Part shown: one piece after another, positions 46,771-57,239 of the stretch
Numbering within the stretch: position 1 is the first letter of the stretch
How the letters are laid out: every line of letters starts with the position of its first letter
The notes under the pieces: generated by a model
Told to the model about the DNA's origin: nothing
Databases searched by the model: none
Seen by the model: only the letters and a program-made list of their open reading frames with translations
Assembly (NCBI GenBank): GCA_022496805.1
Contig: CM040101.1
Location: forward strand, 1,490,501-1,554,500
DNA from: Pohlia nutans
Taxonomy: Eukaryota; Streptophyta; Bryopsida; Bryales; Mniaceae
Direction: 5' to 3'
Length of the DNA stretch: 64,000 bases
Position numbers and translations under genes: made by a program

Positions 46771-49700
46771 AAGAAAACTCAGTTATTTCACTAATCCCCA
46801 TTGATGCACATTCACAACATTTACAGAATCCATAGCACTGCACTCTTTCTATTTACAAATGCACTGACAAAGTATTATTTCTACTTGATTCTAGAGTACC
46901 ATGAGCATGTACACTTGCATCAGTTTATTTTTTAAAACATCCCCCAACCTTCCTCTCATTGTATCTTTATGGAAGAATGGGTATCATAGATACCAAAGAT
47001 TCAAGATTCAAAAGATTCAAAATTCCTCATCATGACCGATTTCAACGGCCAAAATTTTACCAGAATCTAGCTTGATTTTGGAAGTAATTACTTTTACACT
47101 AAAAAAAAGGGGAGGAAAAGTGAATGAAATTGCCAAAACTCTCTTTAAAAAATACTAAAGTCATCAAAACCTTCTCAAAAAATACCAAAGTTGCTAATAT
47201 TTGAAATGAAAGTTTCCTGTGCCGTACCCGGGCATCAGGGTCGGCAAAAGATAATTATAAAAAGAGACTCCCAAATCTTTAGGAAATTATTTTTCAAAAT
47301 AAAGCTATTTTCTAAAGTGAAAAGAGAATATTCACATAATCTTAAAGAATATTCACAGTATTTAAGGAAAATAAATAAATATTCGGCATTAGCTGCCGAC
47401 CCTGACGGCCGGTAATAGATAATTTTATGGATGTGCATACAAATATGAACGATTCTATCTATTTATTTCTTACCCGGCTACATTCCAGGGTGCATGTCAG
47501 TCACTCTCGCAACAAAAATAATAATAATTTTAAATGATTCCAACGTGTGCTTCCCTAAAAGTGTTATGTTAATCTATTTTATTTATGAATAGTAATCACT
47601 ATAGAAAATAGCTTAATCTATTCTTATTTACGTTGTAATTGAGTTAATATAATTATAGAGAGGAAACTCCTCTGCATAATTCAGCTCCTCTTTTGTTTTC
47701 GGTTAACTCAATTACAACAAAACGAGTCTAAGGTGAGTTTAAGGTTTCTTTCCACTTTGAGACACTCTTTTTGGTGAACTCTAATTACCTGCATTCTTCA
47801 GTAATGAAGGCCTTTTGAGTCTCAGAGTTGGAGACACCGGTGACGGTGCTATTAGGGAATTTTTCAGCAATGTACATGGAGAGTGAGGCCCATCCACAGC
47901 CCACGTCAAGAACGGATTGCCCATCCTTCAATTGAGCCCTTTCCACGTAAAGCGCAAACATGGCCTCCTCCGCCTCATCCAAGGTAGAGTCCGCCTTTGG
48001 AAAATAGGCAGAGCTGCAACCATTTCCAACCCAAATTATCACACTCTCTAATATCACATTTCAAAAGTATGTTCCACACATGATTGGATAACTACCGTAA
48101 CCTGGTAGCAGCTCTGGAGTTTCAGGTCACTTTCCCACCATCCACATTCTCTTTTTCATGGGTCACTACAAATAAGAAAGCGATACGTGGCACTTTCTAA
48201 ACAAATTGAATTCATTTGTGCCCGAGTAGCTAATCCAGATTACTGTACATTCGGAACACATGTGATAAGAGTTTTTAGGGTCCCAATCTTGTCACATAAA
48301 ATGCACCAACTTGTGTCATGGTGCAACATATCCCAAACAATCATCTAAATTTTCATTTATTGTCTTGAGACTAAAAAAAGAAAGCACAAGTGTCCAATGA
48401 ACATGGGTTACAAGCAATAGGACCCATCGTTCCAAATATATTTTACGTTGAGTAGAGCTATGACATGTGGTTATAGGAATAGTGACATTCAAATAGAGTT
48501 TCTGAAAATTTCAATAAGTGAAGATTATAGTAGTAGGAGGATTGTGGTAAAGATTGTACTAAAAATTTTAGTGAGGATTTACATGGAAACAAACATATGA
48601 AATTGTACATTTCTATTTGAGGTAAAGACACTTGCAATTCGCCATTGTGTTTTGCTAAAGAAGTTGTACCTGTATTTGAGACGTTTTCCTAAGACTAGTT
48701 GATAGAACTCGGTGGGCACTTCGTAGTGTTGGGCATTGGCGTCCTTTGTGTGCACAGCAATTGGCATCTCCTTCAATGCTGCATGCCAAACAACACACGA
48801 GCTCATTCAAGAGTTTACAGTCTCTATCAAACTTTAAGCTCCACATAAATTTTCCCAGTGCCCTATTTCACAGGGTCACGGAAAAAGAGAAGCATACTCA
48901 CTAGTAGGAAATGTGTCATTTTTCACTTACTATAAATGAAAAAGGAATGAAACTGCGCCAGGCACATGGGTTGTGTTAGTGCTGGTGAGTGGTTTTGGTC
49001 ACAAGAAGACAGAAATATAGGTATAATATTCCGCCACTGTTCATTGTTCCCACGAAGTGGAGAATGAAAAACGACAGGTCTGCTTCTAGTGACTCAACTT
49101 CTTAAAAGAAACTGTGAATAGAGAGGATAAGAGAGAGAGCTGGGTAAACAAGAAAGAGGATTACTAAGAAATACTTTGAAAATCCAGGGCTTGTTCATAC
49201 AGTATCCAAAGAATACATGTTTTAGTGCCTTGGAATCCTCTTGAAAATGGAGACAAGACCATACATTGAAAAAAAAATCCATTGTAAGAAGACAAACCAC
49301 TCAAAACAACTGAAAAGAGCCACAAAAAACAAGGCTATATGAGCAAAACTTCGAAAATTCATGGCTTATTAATACTTGTTTCAGTGCGTTGGAATCCGCT
49401 TGAAAACGGAGACAAGACCGTAAAATGAAAAAAAATCCATTCTAAGAAAAGAAAATCACTCAAAACAGCTGAAAGAGACCACAAAACAAGGACTTCTGAA
49501 CAAAACTTTGAAAATCCATAGTTTATTCATACAATATCCATTAAATACGTGTTTTAGTGCCTTGGAATCCTCTTGAAAATGAGGACAGGAGCCTACATTG
49601 AAAAAACATCCATTCTAATCAGACAAACCACAAAAGGAGAGCTGAGCAAATAAGGCATTATGAGCAAAACCTTGTAAACTCACGGCTTATTAACGATTGT

Positions 49701-50074
49701 TTTAGTGCGATGGAATCCACGGGAAACCGAAGAATGTCACCACTTCTCCTCTCCTTTTTCTTTCTTGTTTGCGGAGCTCTCCTGTCTTCGGCTTTCAGCT
49801 GTTTTGAGTGCTGAAAGCCGAAGACAGGAGAGCTGCGCAAACAAGAAAGAAAAAAAAGGAGAAGAGAAGAGAGGGAGAGATAAGTAAGGAACTCACATTG
49901 CACAAAGGAGAGGAGGTGGTGCATCTGCGCTTCCAGAGAAGGCAGCGTAATCTCTTGCAACCGCCCTTCCAGAAGCTTGCGGACGCCCAACCGCAAGAGC
50001 GCGTCGGGCAGGACATTGCGCTGCAGCGCACTCATGCTCATCCGCAGTGCCGCATTTTTCAACGCCCCCGCCAT
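44022..50074 (-). CDS. Coclaurine N-methyltransferase-like / CFA-synthase-family methyltransferase, 8 exons
   Basis: Exons (minus): 50074-49897, 48778-48670, 48013-47789, 46728-46629, 46524-46414, 45497-45396, 45224-45166, 44214-44022. Every intron is GT-AG and phases join to 358 codons, the normal family length. The SAM-binding motif VLDVGCGWASLSMYIAEKFP is in exon 3. Other family motifs are HYEVPTEFYQLVLGKRLKY (exon 2), ILSIEMFEHMKNYE (exons 4-5), FFTGGTMPSNNLLLYFQDD (exons 6-7) and WRTFFIAVAEMF (exon 8). In benzylisoquinoline plants relatives N-methylate coclaurine; in other plants the substrate is usually unknown, so none is assigned here. Exon 6 starts with about eight residues (HTLHVRDQ) that look slightly longer than usual, and its acceptor CTATTTAT-side AG is the only one keeping frame. 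No breaks. Introns 1, 3 and 7 are repeat-filled. Confidence 0.92.
44309..44838. repeat. Direct duplication of about 265 bp in intron 7 of the methyltransferase gene
   Basis: Units about 44309-44571 and 44572-44838 share CTGACATGATTCTTA, TTGGATTGAATGACATTCC, TACGCTAGTTGTCATTCTC and GTGCCATGTTCCTTCCA. Small indels separate them. Confidence 0.75.
45343..45363. repeat. Interstitial plant telomere-type repeat
   Basis: Three uninterrupted CCCTAAA units lie within intron 6 of the methyltransferase gene. Confidence 0.8.
47221..47415. repeat. Short inverted-repeat insertion
   Basis: GCATCAGGGTCGGCA on the left and TGCCGACCCTGACGGCCGG on the right face each other. The surrounding sequence (47090-47520) matches 61034-61230, which lacks this segment, so it is probably a MITE inserted into an older repeat. 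Confidence 0.5.
48899..49091. mobile_element. 193-bp CACTA-type mini-element in intron 1 of the methyltransferase gene
   Basis: It begins CACTAGTAGGAAATGTGTC and ends GCTTCTAGTG, with ACT duplications at 48896-48898 and 49092-49094. Confidence 0.7.
49174..49735. repeat. Tandem repeat of about 165 bp, four imperfect units
   Basis: Unit anchors CTTTGAAAATCC occur near 49174, 49349, 49505 and 49670. Each is followed by TTTAGTGC(C/G)TTGGAATCC and a purine-rich stretch. It fills part of intron 1 of the methyltransferase gene. Confidence 0.75.
49751..49861. repeat. Near-perfect hairpin, about 49-bp stem and 10-base loop, in intron 1
   Basis: The left arm 49751-49799 (contains CTCTCCTGTCTTCGGCTTTC) pairs with the right arm 49810-49861; loop TGTTTTGAGT. 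It ends about 35 bp from the exon 1 donor of the methyltransferase gene. Confidence 0.75.
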
Positions 50075-50510
50075 AGCTCACTCCCTCTCTCTCTCCGCAC
50101 TCCCCACACAAACAAATTTCTCAAAATGCGGTGACAAGGAGAAGACTGGGGATCTGGGTACTTGTTATTTCTCACAGAAGAGGATCAATGCTACAGAAGA
50201 AAGTGAGTTGCGGCATTCGCGCAGTGGAAGATGCGGTGGTTGATCGGAGGGAAGGAATTCAGTCAGGCACTGCTCACTCTTCTCTGCCTGGAGAGGCAGA
50301 TCTCCGGCTCTGCCAAAGTAACGTTGGGCGTTTCATTAACGTCGTCACAAGGACGTAAAAAGGTCACAAGGACGTACCAATGTCGTCACAACGTCGTCAC
50401 AAGAACTTTTTCAGGTGATTTTGGGGTCAACTGGGATTTTATTTTATTTTATTTTATTTTACACGAATTGCATTTTGCAACCCGCGGCAAGTTTTCCAAT
50501 CAAGTAGTAA
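50075..50510. other. Presumed promoter side of the methyltransferase gene
   Basis: CT-rich tracts immediately upstream of the ATG (TCTCTCTCTCC near 50087) and short repeats of GTCACAAGGACGT at 50345-50405. No TATA box was identified with confidence. Confidence 0.3.
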
Positions 50511-50999
50511 GAGCATGCCCAGCAGTGAGAGGGAAAACCCTCACCCCAACGTCATCTGATTTGGGATTCAATGAGAATTGGAGGGGGCGGCTTGCATGCT
50601 ACCCCAGCAGCAAGTTTATTTTCTCAAACCAAAGATATTGGCAAATAATGGAAAACCCCAAAAAAAGAGCGCATGTGTAAGATTCAATGCATGAGGGAGT
50701 ATAATAACAAGTTACTGTAGTTAGCTAATTATTGCAACACCATGTGTCACATGCTCATTCCGTGCTAGTCCCTCCCATGCTGTGATTGTCCCCTTGCTTC
50801 GTTGGTTCCCATGCTTAGCGTCAGAAAATCAAAGCCGCCAAGAGAGGAGTATATGGCGTCCTGAACTCAAATAAAAGCCACCACCAAGCTATCTTAGTGT
50901 TTGGCGGATGCTTTTCTACTGTTGTTGGGGTCATGTTTACCCCAAACCTCTATTAAATTGGCGTTTGACTGGTACTTTTCTCTGCTGTTGGGCATGCTC
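50511..50999. mobile_element. Tourist-like MITE, 489 bp
   Basis: The termini GAGCATGCCCAGCAG and the inverse of GAGCATGCCCAACAG are flanked by TAA at 50508-50510 and 51000-51002. TAA duplications fit PIF/Harbinger. Confidence 0.75.
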
Positions 51000-51111
51000 T
51001 AAGACGATTTCACAGCCGGAATCCAACCGCCAACCTCTTCATTCGGTTTTCATGTCTTTTTTTATTGATCATATTGTGAAAATTACATAATTCATATGGG
51101 ATCAAATTTTA

Positions 51112-51274
51112 CATAACATTCAGTAGCATGCACTGTCCTTGCTTTGGCTCTACAGTAGATGGTGTGGAATATTCCACACCCAACAGTACTTCATCAGTAA
51201 TTAAGTGGACAGGTGGTGATGAGTAGAGTGCATGAAGGAAAGGCAGTGGGCATGAAGGCTACTGAATGTTATGT
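51112..51274. repeat. Small inverted-repeat element
   Basis: ACATAACATTCAGTAGC at the left recurs inverted at the right. Borders only approximate. Confidence 0.5.
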
Positions 51275-52274
51275 ATATCACCAAAATTAATGAAGATAAC
51301 TACACCAATTACAATGAGTCATAGAATTAGTGTGAGATTTCCCACCAATTCTCAATTAGTGTGAGATGTTACACACAATCCTCACTACTCACGATGAGAA
51401 TTCTCAATTACCGTGAGTCGCTCACTTTGTTCTAATACCACGATTACTGTGAGAATACTGAATTACTGTGACTCACAGTAATGGCAATCAATCGGTGTAC
51501 TGGTATTGAGTTGCAACAACATACAGTAACTGAAATTTCCAAATTACAAACTGGAAGTTTTAAAAAACAAAAACAAATATAAAATAAAGTTTGAGAAATA
51601 TTATATTTACAATAAAAAAGAATTGAAATAACGAAGATAAAATCAATGGGTGACTCAGTGGTTGGCTATGAAAAATTTACAAATCTTTTCTAGACACTAA
51701 ACTTTAAGATTGCTGACCCTATGTTAATCCAAATGACAAACTAAATTACATCACAATTAGAAGATGAGAAAAAAAAAATGCAAGCGAGTCATATGACTTT
51801 GTAGTATAAGGATAATGCTACTATAATGGACTGTGGATCCAAAACACACCTTATGAATATAAAAATTGGGTGACACAATTGGAAACTTTATCCCACTGAA
51901 TCTAATGACCTTTATCAGTATTTTTATTTTATTACTATTGATTGCGAATTTCCACCAATAGGTAGGTCACCATTGATTTTGACAAGCTCCTGAAAGCTGA
52001 CACAGACAATGATAGCATCTGATCACATGTCCATTTTAAGGGATGGCAACTGCTTTTCATGTGAACAGTGTGGGGGACTTTAAAACCCTCAAAAACTGAC
52101 AAAAGGAGAAAAATGAAAATAAAAAATCAATTTACAACTGAAGCTCAGTTGCAACTTGGTATCGTACGTACAACCAAGTGTACATTAAAGTGAAATGCCA
52201 TGATTGAGTGAGTCAGACTGACCACAACAGTAAAAACACTTTTCCCATAAAGGACCAAAAAGCCCAAATTGGGT
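51275..52274. other. AT-rich DNA with short repeats
   Basis: No gene. Around 51310-51480, related runs of AATTAGTGTGAGAT and ATTACTGTGAG occur several times in both orientations. Confidence 0.35.
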
Positions 52275-52278
52275 TTAA

Positions 52279-52698
52279 GGTAGACGACCTGTTTCCGATC
52301 ACCTTAAGCAATTGAGCATACTTCCGGTGGAGTAACAAATAGGCAAATAATTTTGCAGTGTAGGGAAACAGATTTAAAGAACGTCACATATTTTTGAACA
52401 AATTTTGGGGCAATATTGAATTTACTACGAATTTTCAAAGTGAAGATTCTCTCCAACCCGTTCTCGCAATATAGGCTGACCTATTTCCAAGAACTGTAAA
52501 ACTAGATTTCGAGAACACATGATATCATACTAACTCGGTAACAAGTTTCCATTCTTGGCGCCAACCATTCCATATTAAGAAGAAACATGTTTCCGTCACT
52601 GTTTACGAATCAATTCGAAAATAATGCAGGTTGATTCACGGAAAAAGGTCGCCCTATACTGCGTGATTGGGGGTCTGATCAGAAACAGGTCGTCTACC
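52279..52698. mobile_element. TTAA-flanked MITE, family P5
   Basis: The termini GGTAGACGACCTGTTTC and their inverse are flanked by TTAA at 52275-52278 and 52699-52702. The ends differ from the CCCCTAAA type although the target is the same. Confidence 0.75.
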
Positions 52699-52702
52699 TT
52701 AA

Positions 52703-53428
52703 CCCCTAAAGGTTGGGCCTATGACCACGGAATCATGCTTTATCTGTCACACTCAATTTTGCTACTAAAAATAATACAAGAATTCAAATTTATATTTTTA
52801 GTAGATGAAGTCACATGTCTACTACAAATCATGATTTTTTCATAAACTTTGGTGAAAATTTGAAATTACTATGGTTTTATGAAGTGATTGTAAAGAAAAT
52901 CTATATCAATTACAAAATGTACTAGAAAATTCCGATTTTTTACTTAACGTGTAAATTACAATGAAGAAAAGTTTAGTTAATGAAAATCATCCATGTGTCT
53001 AAATTTAGAAAATTTTGCTACACCTTGGTGATACCTACCAAACTTGTAACTACAATAAAACACTCAATTTTCAAAATTTACCAAAAATTCAAAGTGGAGT
53101 AGAAACTAGACTTGGCAAGCTTCATTTTGTTAGTTAAGCTCAAATGCAATGGAACTCATTTTTATGACCTAAATTTAGTTTAAGTAGAACAAGCAAAAAA
53201 ATTCAAAATACACTACACAATGAACCGTTTTTACGACTCTTTTTGTAGTTGGGACCCCATGTAAAATCTAAAAATAGCTTGAATGATTTGAATTTAATTT
53301 GAAGGAGTGGCATGACCAAGCAATATCCTTCACATAAAAAATTGGATGAAAATCATCCACGTAGCAGTTGGAATTGAACAGTCAGCTTCATTCATAAGCC
53401 AATTTTTGGTCTTGGCGGCATTTAGGGG
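52703..53428. mobile_element. TTAA-flanked MITE, family P6
   Basis: TTAA at 52699-52702 and 53429-53432. Ends CCCCTAAAGGTTGGGCC and, inverted, CCCCTAAATGCCGCCAAG. It shares a TTAA with P5. Confidence 0.7.
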
Positions 53429-53432
53429 TTAA

Positions 53433-54540
53433 CGTTTTTATTAGTTTTAGGTTGGATGTCCTAAAACCACCACTTCCCCCCAACTATGACATGTAGAGTT
53501 TTCTTAGGGCCACCACAGTTGAGACTCAAAACCACCAATTGAAAAGTTTTCATTATTCAAATAAACCGATGGTATGCCAAGCATTGTGAAGAAGTATTTG
53601 GTGGTTTTGGGTATCATTATGAGTGAAAGTTAGTATCACATGGGTGTGGTCATGGGGGAACCTATATGTTGGTATTGAGTGTTAGTGTTCTTTTCTCTTT
53701 TAAAATTTGTATCAATTTGAGTATTGGGAATAAAATTGCGAAAATTTGTGCATTCCGTAAGAAATCTTCTTCCAAATGACCAAAAATATTTCTCATAAAT
53801 AACCTTGTTAAAATAAGGCCATATTTTTTAATTTAGTGGTTTTAGGACATCCAACCTTAAAGCAGTTTTGAGTAAGTTATATGTAAACCATTTTTTTTTG
53901 GTTTAAAATTACTCCTTCCATCCCGCTAAAAGGTTGGGATTTGGACTTAAAATCTGCCCCAAATTAACCCTTAAGCACAGTGAAGGTAGGGAATATTTGG
54001 CTCATTAGAAAAAAAGGCTTGTGGGAGTTTATTTTTTCAGCCTAAAAGGCCAATGACACTTATTTTTTTGTTGAATACCGCAGGCTGTCTGCGCTGTGGA
54101 GGTATGACCAATGGGCAACAGTGGTGAATTTTATCAAGGATACAACAAGTGATGGAGATAGAGAACCTTTAGTAAACCGTAGCTAAGTTGTATTTTGTTT
54201 TTATCATTTTTTGGCTTGAGATATGAGCAGATGGCAACAATGTGGTTGCCTCCTTGGCTTAAGATTCAACAAAATGGCTAAACAATACCATGTCAAAGAA
54301 GCTGGAAAGGCTACAATATATAAAATTTGCAAAATAGTATTCCTTTATTCATACCACTTGAATTTGGCACCTTGAGGTATAAGCTAGATATCACCACCCT
54401 AACTAACTTCATGGAGTCAAAGGTTAGCTAAAAAATGCCGTTGAAATTCACATAAATATCAGTAGAAATGAAACACAAAAACCAAGCTCTAACCAAGCAG
54501 CTACACTACGCCTACAACTATGACAAAACATGGACACCCA
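53433..54540. other. Unassigned AT-rich DNA
   Basis: No gene recognised. TTTTAGGTTGGATGTCCTAA at 53446-53465 and TTTTAGGACATCCAACCTTAA near 53840-53860 face each other, so 53445-53860 is probably another inverted-repeat element. Confidence 0.4.
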
Positions 54541-55450
54541 CTAGAATCTCATGAGGCCTGCACGATGCTTACAGTCCTTCCAACTTTTGATGGCCTCATA
54601 AAAAGGGAAGTTCTTTAGAGAAAAAAAATGATGTGTAAACATACACACGCACAAATCCAAGTGGTCCGACAATTTGTTCCTAACTTTGGTTTTTACGAAA
54701 TTGATAGTGGAGAATGCTCTCTCATCCTCTACCGATCCAAGAACCATGAAGGAGGTAATCTCAAACACCTTAAAGAACTCAGAAAATGAACTTTGGAAAA
54801 TAGAATTTTCACTAAAAACCTGCTAAAGGCGAATTAGAGGATTAAGCAAGCATGGAGGATCCATAGCTTCCCTCAAATTGTGCATCATGGCTCGTTTAAA
54901 GCAAAGTTGTTGCTGCTCAAAAGCGTTCGGGTCCAAAATTGCAATAAACCCACCGAACTCTCTCTTCCTCTTTCTCATCGTCGTTGTGGAGTCGAGATCA
55001 TACCTTCTATTTTAAGGTGACGGACTTTAGATGACAATAGAACTACTTGATCACAGTCAATTGCATTTTGGAACGATTCATCGCAACCGCGTACCAACCA
55101 GTAATGTGGAAAAACAATGCCGATAGCATCCATGACTAGCTTGGCCGGAAAGCAAGAGCTCAACTCTTCATTTAGCATCCGGGCGGCATCTGCCATTAGA
55201 CCACAACAACAATGATGAGAATACAACATATATCAATGAGATTACAGTACATCAATAAGATTCAATGACATCACAATACATCAAAGGGACCCTCACACAA
55301 AGGGACCACATGAACTAGGTTACCATGATAAATTGGATTATCCTTCACTGACTTGACTACTTGCTTACCTATCATTTATCCCGGGTACTTCACTATGTCA
55401 TAGGTTTTGTATATAAGTGCGTCAAAGATTTTTTTATTTTATTTTATTTT

Positions 55451-55471
55451 TGGGGGGGGGGGGGGGGGGGG
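55451..55471. repeat. Poly-G run
   Basis: About 20 consecutive G after a T-rich tract. The length may be unreliable in the assembly; it could form a G-quadruplex. Confidence 0.6.
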
Positions 55472-55847
55472 CTATTTATCTAATATTTTGTTTTTTTCAT
55501 TAACCTTTTTTTATCTACTTCTACTTTGCCCCATTTTCTTGCACCCTTTGGTAGTTAGAACTTCAATTTCAGCCATTTAAACACTACCCTATCTTAATTC
55601 AAAACCTCCTCTTCCGTGGCTTTTAAAATCATTGATTAGCTCTAGCATACACCGTGTGGGGGGTGGGAGGTTTGTATTGGTTTATGCTACTCCGTACTAT
55701 AAAGCTGGCCAAGTGAAATGTAATGACAAGGGATTCAAGAAAACAAACAAAGACAGGGATGCATCATGTCTCCAATACCTTAGAGTTATAAAACCAAGAT
55801 GAACAAAACACCAATGAACAACATGAGAAAATTGGACAAGGGACACA

Positions 55848-57239
55848 TCAGGAATTTCCGACCCCACTGATTCTGCACTGATTCAGTGCGTTTATCGTTA
55901 AACACTGATTCCGCACGTCATACGTGCATTTAGAAGTGTCGTTACAGTACGGAAGTGACATGCATTACTAAGATGTCGATGCAGTGTCTTTTCCGTGATT
56001 ATCAAAAAAGTATTGTTTCCGCACGGAAGTCGTGCTTGACGGAATCCGTGCGTTAATCGTGTATCTACATTACATGACTGATAAGACACGGATAACGTGC
56101 AGTTTTAGTTAATGCGAATTCAGTATCGTATACGTATCATATTAATGCCTTTTGTTATATTCGTGCGATTTCAGTATCTATTATAATGCAAATCATTGTC
56201 GTACGACATCCGTGTACAATATTTTAATATATTTTTGGAATCTTTTGGAATCTTTTGGAATATTTCAAAATATTTTATATTATTTTGGAATATTTTGGAA
56301 TATGTTGGAATATTCCAAGAATCTTCTTTAAATTATACTTCCGGTTTAATTTCCCAAAACATTTTTAGATCTACATTTACAGAGTTTAGAAGCAATACAC
56401 ATTAAAATTTCAAAGAAATAACATTTTATATTTTTAGAATTCAAATTTGGTATTATTGGTTATCATTGTACTTTTCATCATAGGAGCAAAAAAAAAAAGC
56501 TCACAACCACCACGATTTTGGCAAAAAATAAATAAATTCAAAATATTATGAAAAAAATCCTAGATATAGAAAACGTCCTGCATAATCTAGTGCAAAAAAA
56601 AATTTGGAAAAAAAGTTTTTTTCACATAGTTAAAAACATTCAAAGTCCGTTGAAAAAAGAAGTTCGATAATCACCAAAAGAGTTCCATTCTACGCATGAA
56701 GAGTTTGAGGTGGTTTGGTGGTTGGGAACTTGATTGGCAACCGGAAGGTTGAGAGTTCAAATCCCACCGTTGGCGATATAGAGCTTGGGAAGCCCAAGCT
56801 ATGGTGGGCCCCACCGCATGTGCGGGCACTTTCCGTGAAGTTGAAGTGGGTAGCGAGGAAAGTAATTATTTTATATTTTATTATATTTTATATTTTTTAA
56901 TAATATTGTTTTGATCAAATTTAGATATAAAAAGAAAAGAAAATTTAGATATGGAAAAGATGATGTCGCACGAAAAACGCACTGAATCAGTGTAGTTTTA
57001 AAGACGATTAAAACACGACATTTGACGACTATAAACAGTGCTGAATTCATACGTTTTCAATGGATGTATCAATCGTGTCGAATCAGTACTATATCCGCTT
57101 GTACGAACATCGTGTCATATCAGTGTAGTTGCGATGAATGACGCAACGATGCGGAATCAGTGCGAAAATCGTACGAACCCTTGAAATATCGGAAATCGCA
57201 CTGAATCAGTGCAGAATCAGTGGGGTCCGAAATTCCTGA
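55848..57239. mobile_element. Unclassified 1.39-kb inverted-repeat DNA element
   Basis: Terminal inverted repeats of over 40 bp start TCAGGAATTTC(C/G)GACCCC and continue with CACTGATTCTGCACTG. The several hundred bases inside each end are packed with variants of CACTGATTC, GAATCAGTG and CGTGC/ATCGT. No transposase ORF. It interrupts the hAT fossil. The target duplication is unclear. Confidence 0.68.
56698..56870 (+). repeat. tRNA-derived SINE-like sequence
   Basis: The Pol III box A-like TGGTTTGGTGG is followed about 35 bp later by the box B-like GAGTTCAAATCCC, with tRNA-like TTGATTGGCAACC between. A tRNA-unrelated body follows and an A/T-rich tail begins near 56860. It lies within the 55848-57239 element. 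Confidence 0.5.

Noticed and set aside
49751..49861. Calling the hairpin a microRNA gene
   Set aside because: The stem is long and nearly perfect, as in foldback elements, and there is no small-RNA evidence.
56710..56780. A functional tRNA gene
   Set aside because: Acceptor and anticodon stems do not form a proper cloverleaf; only the Pol III boxes are tRNA-like.
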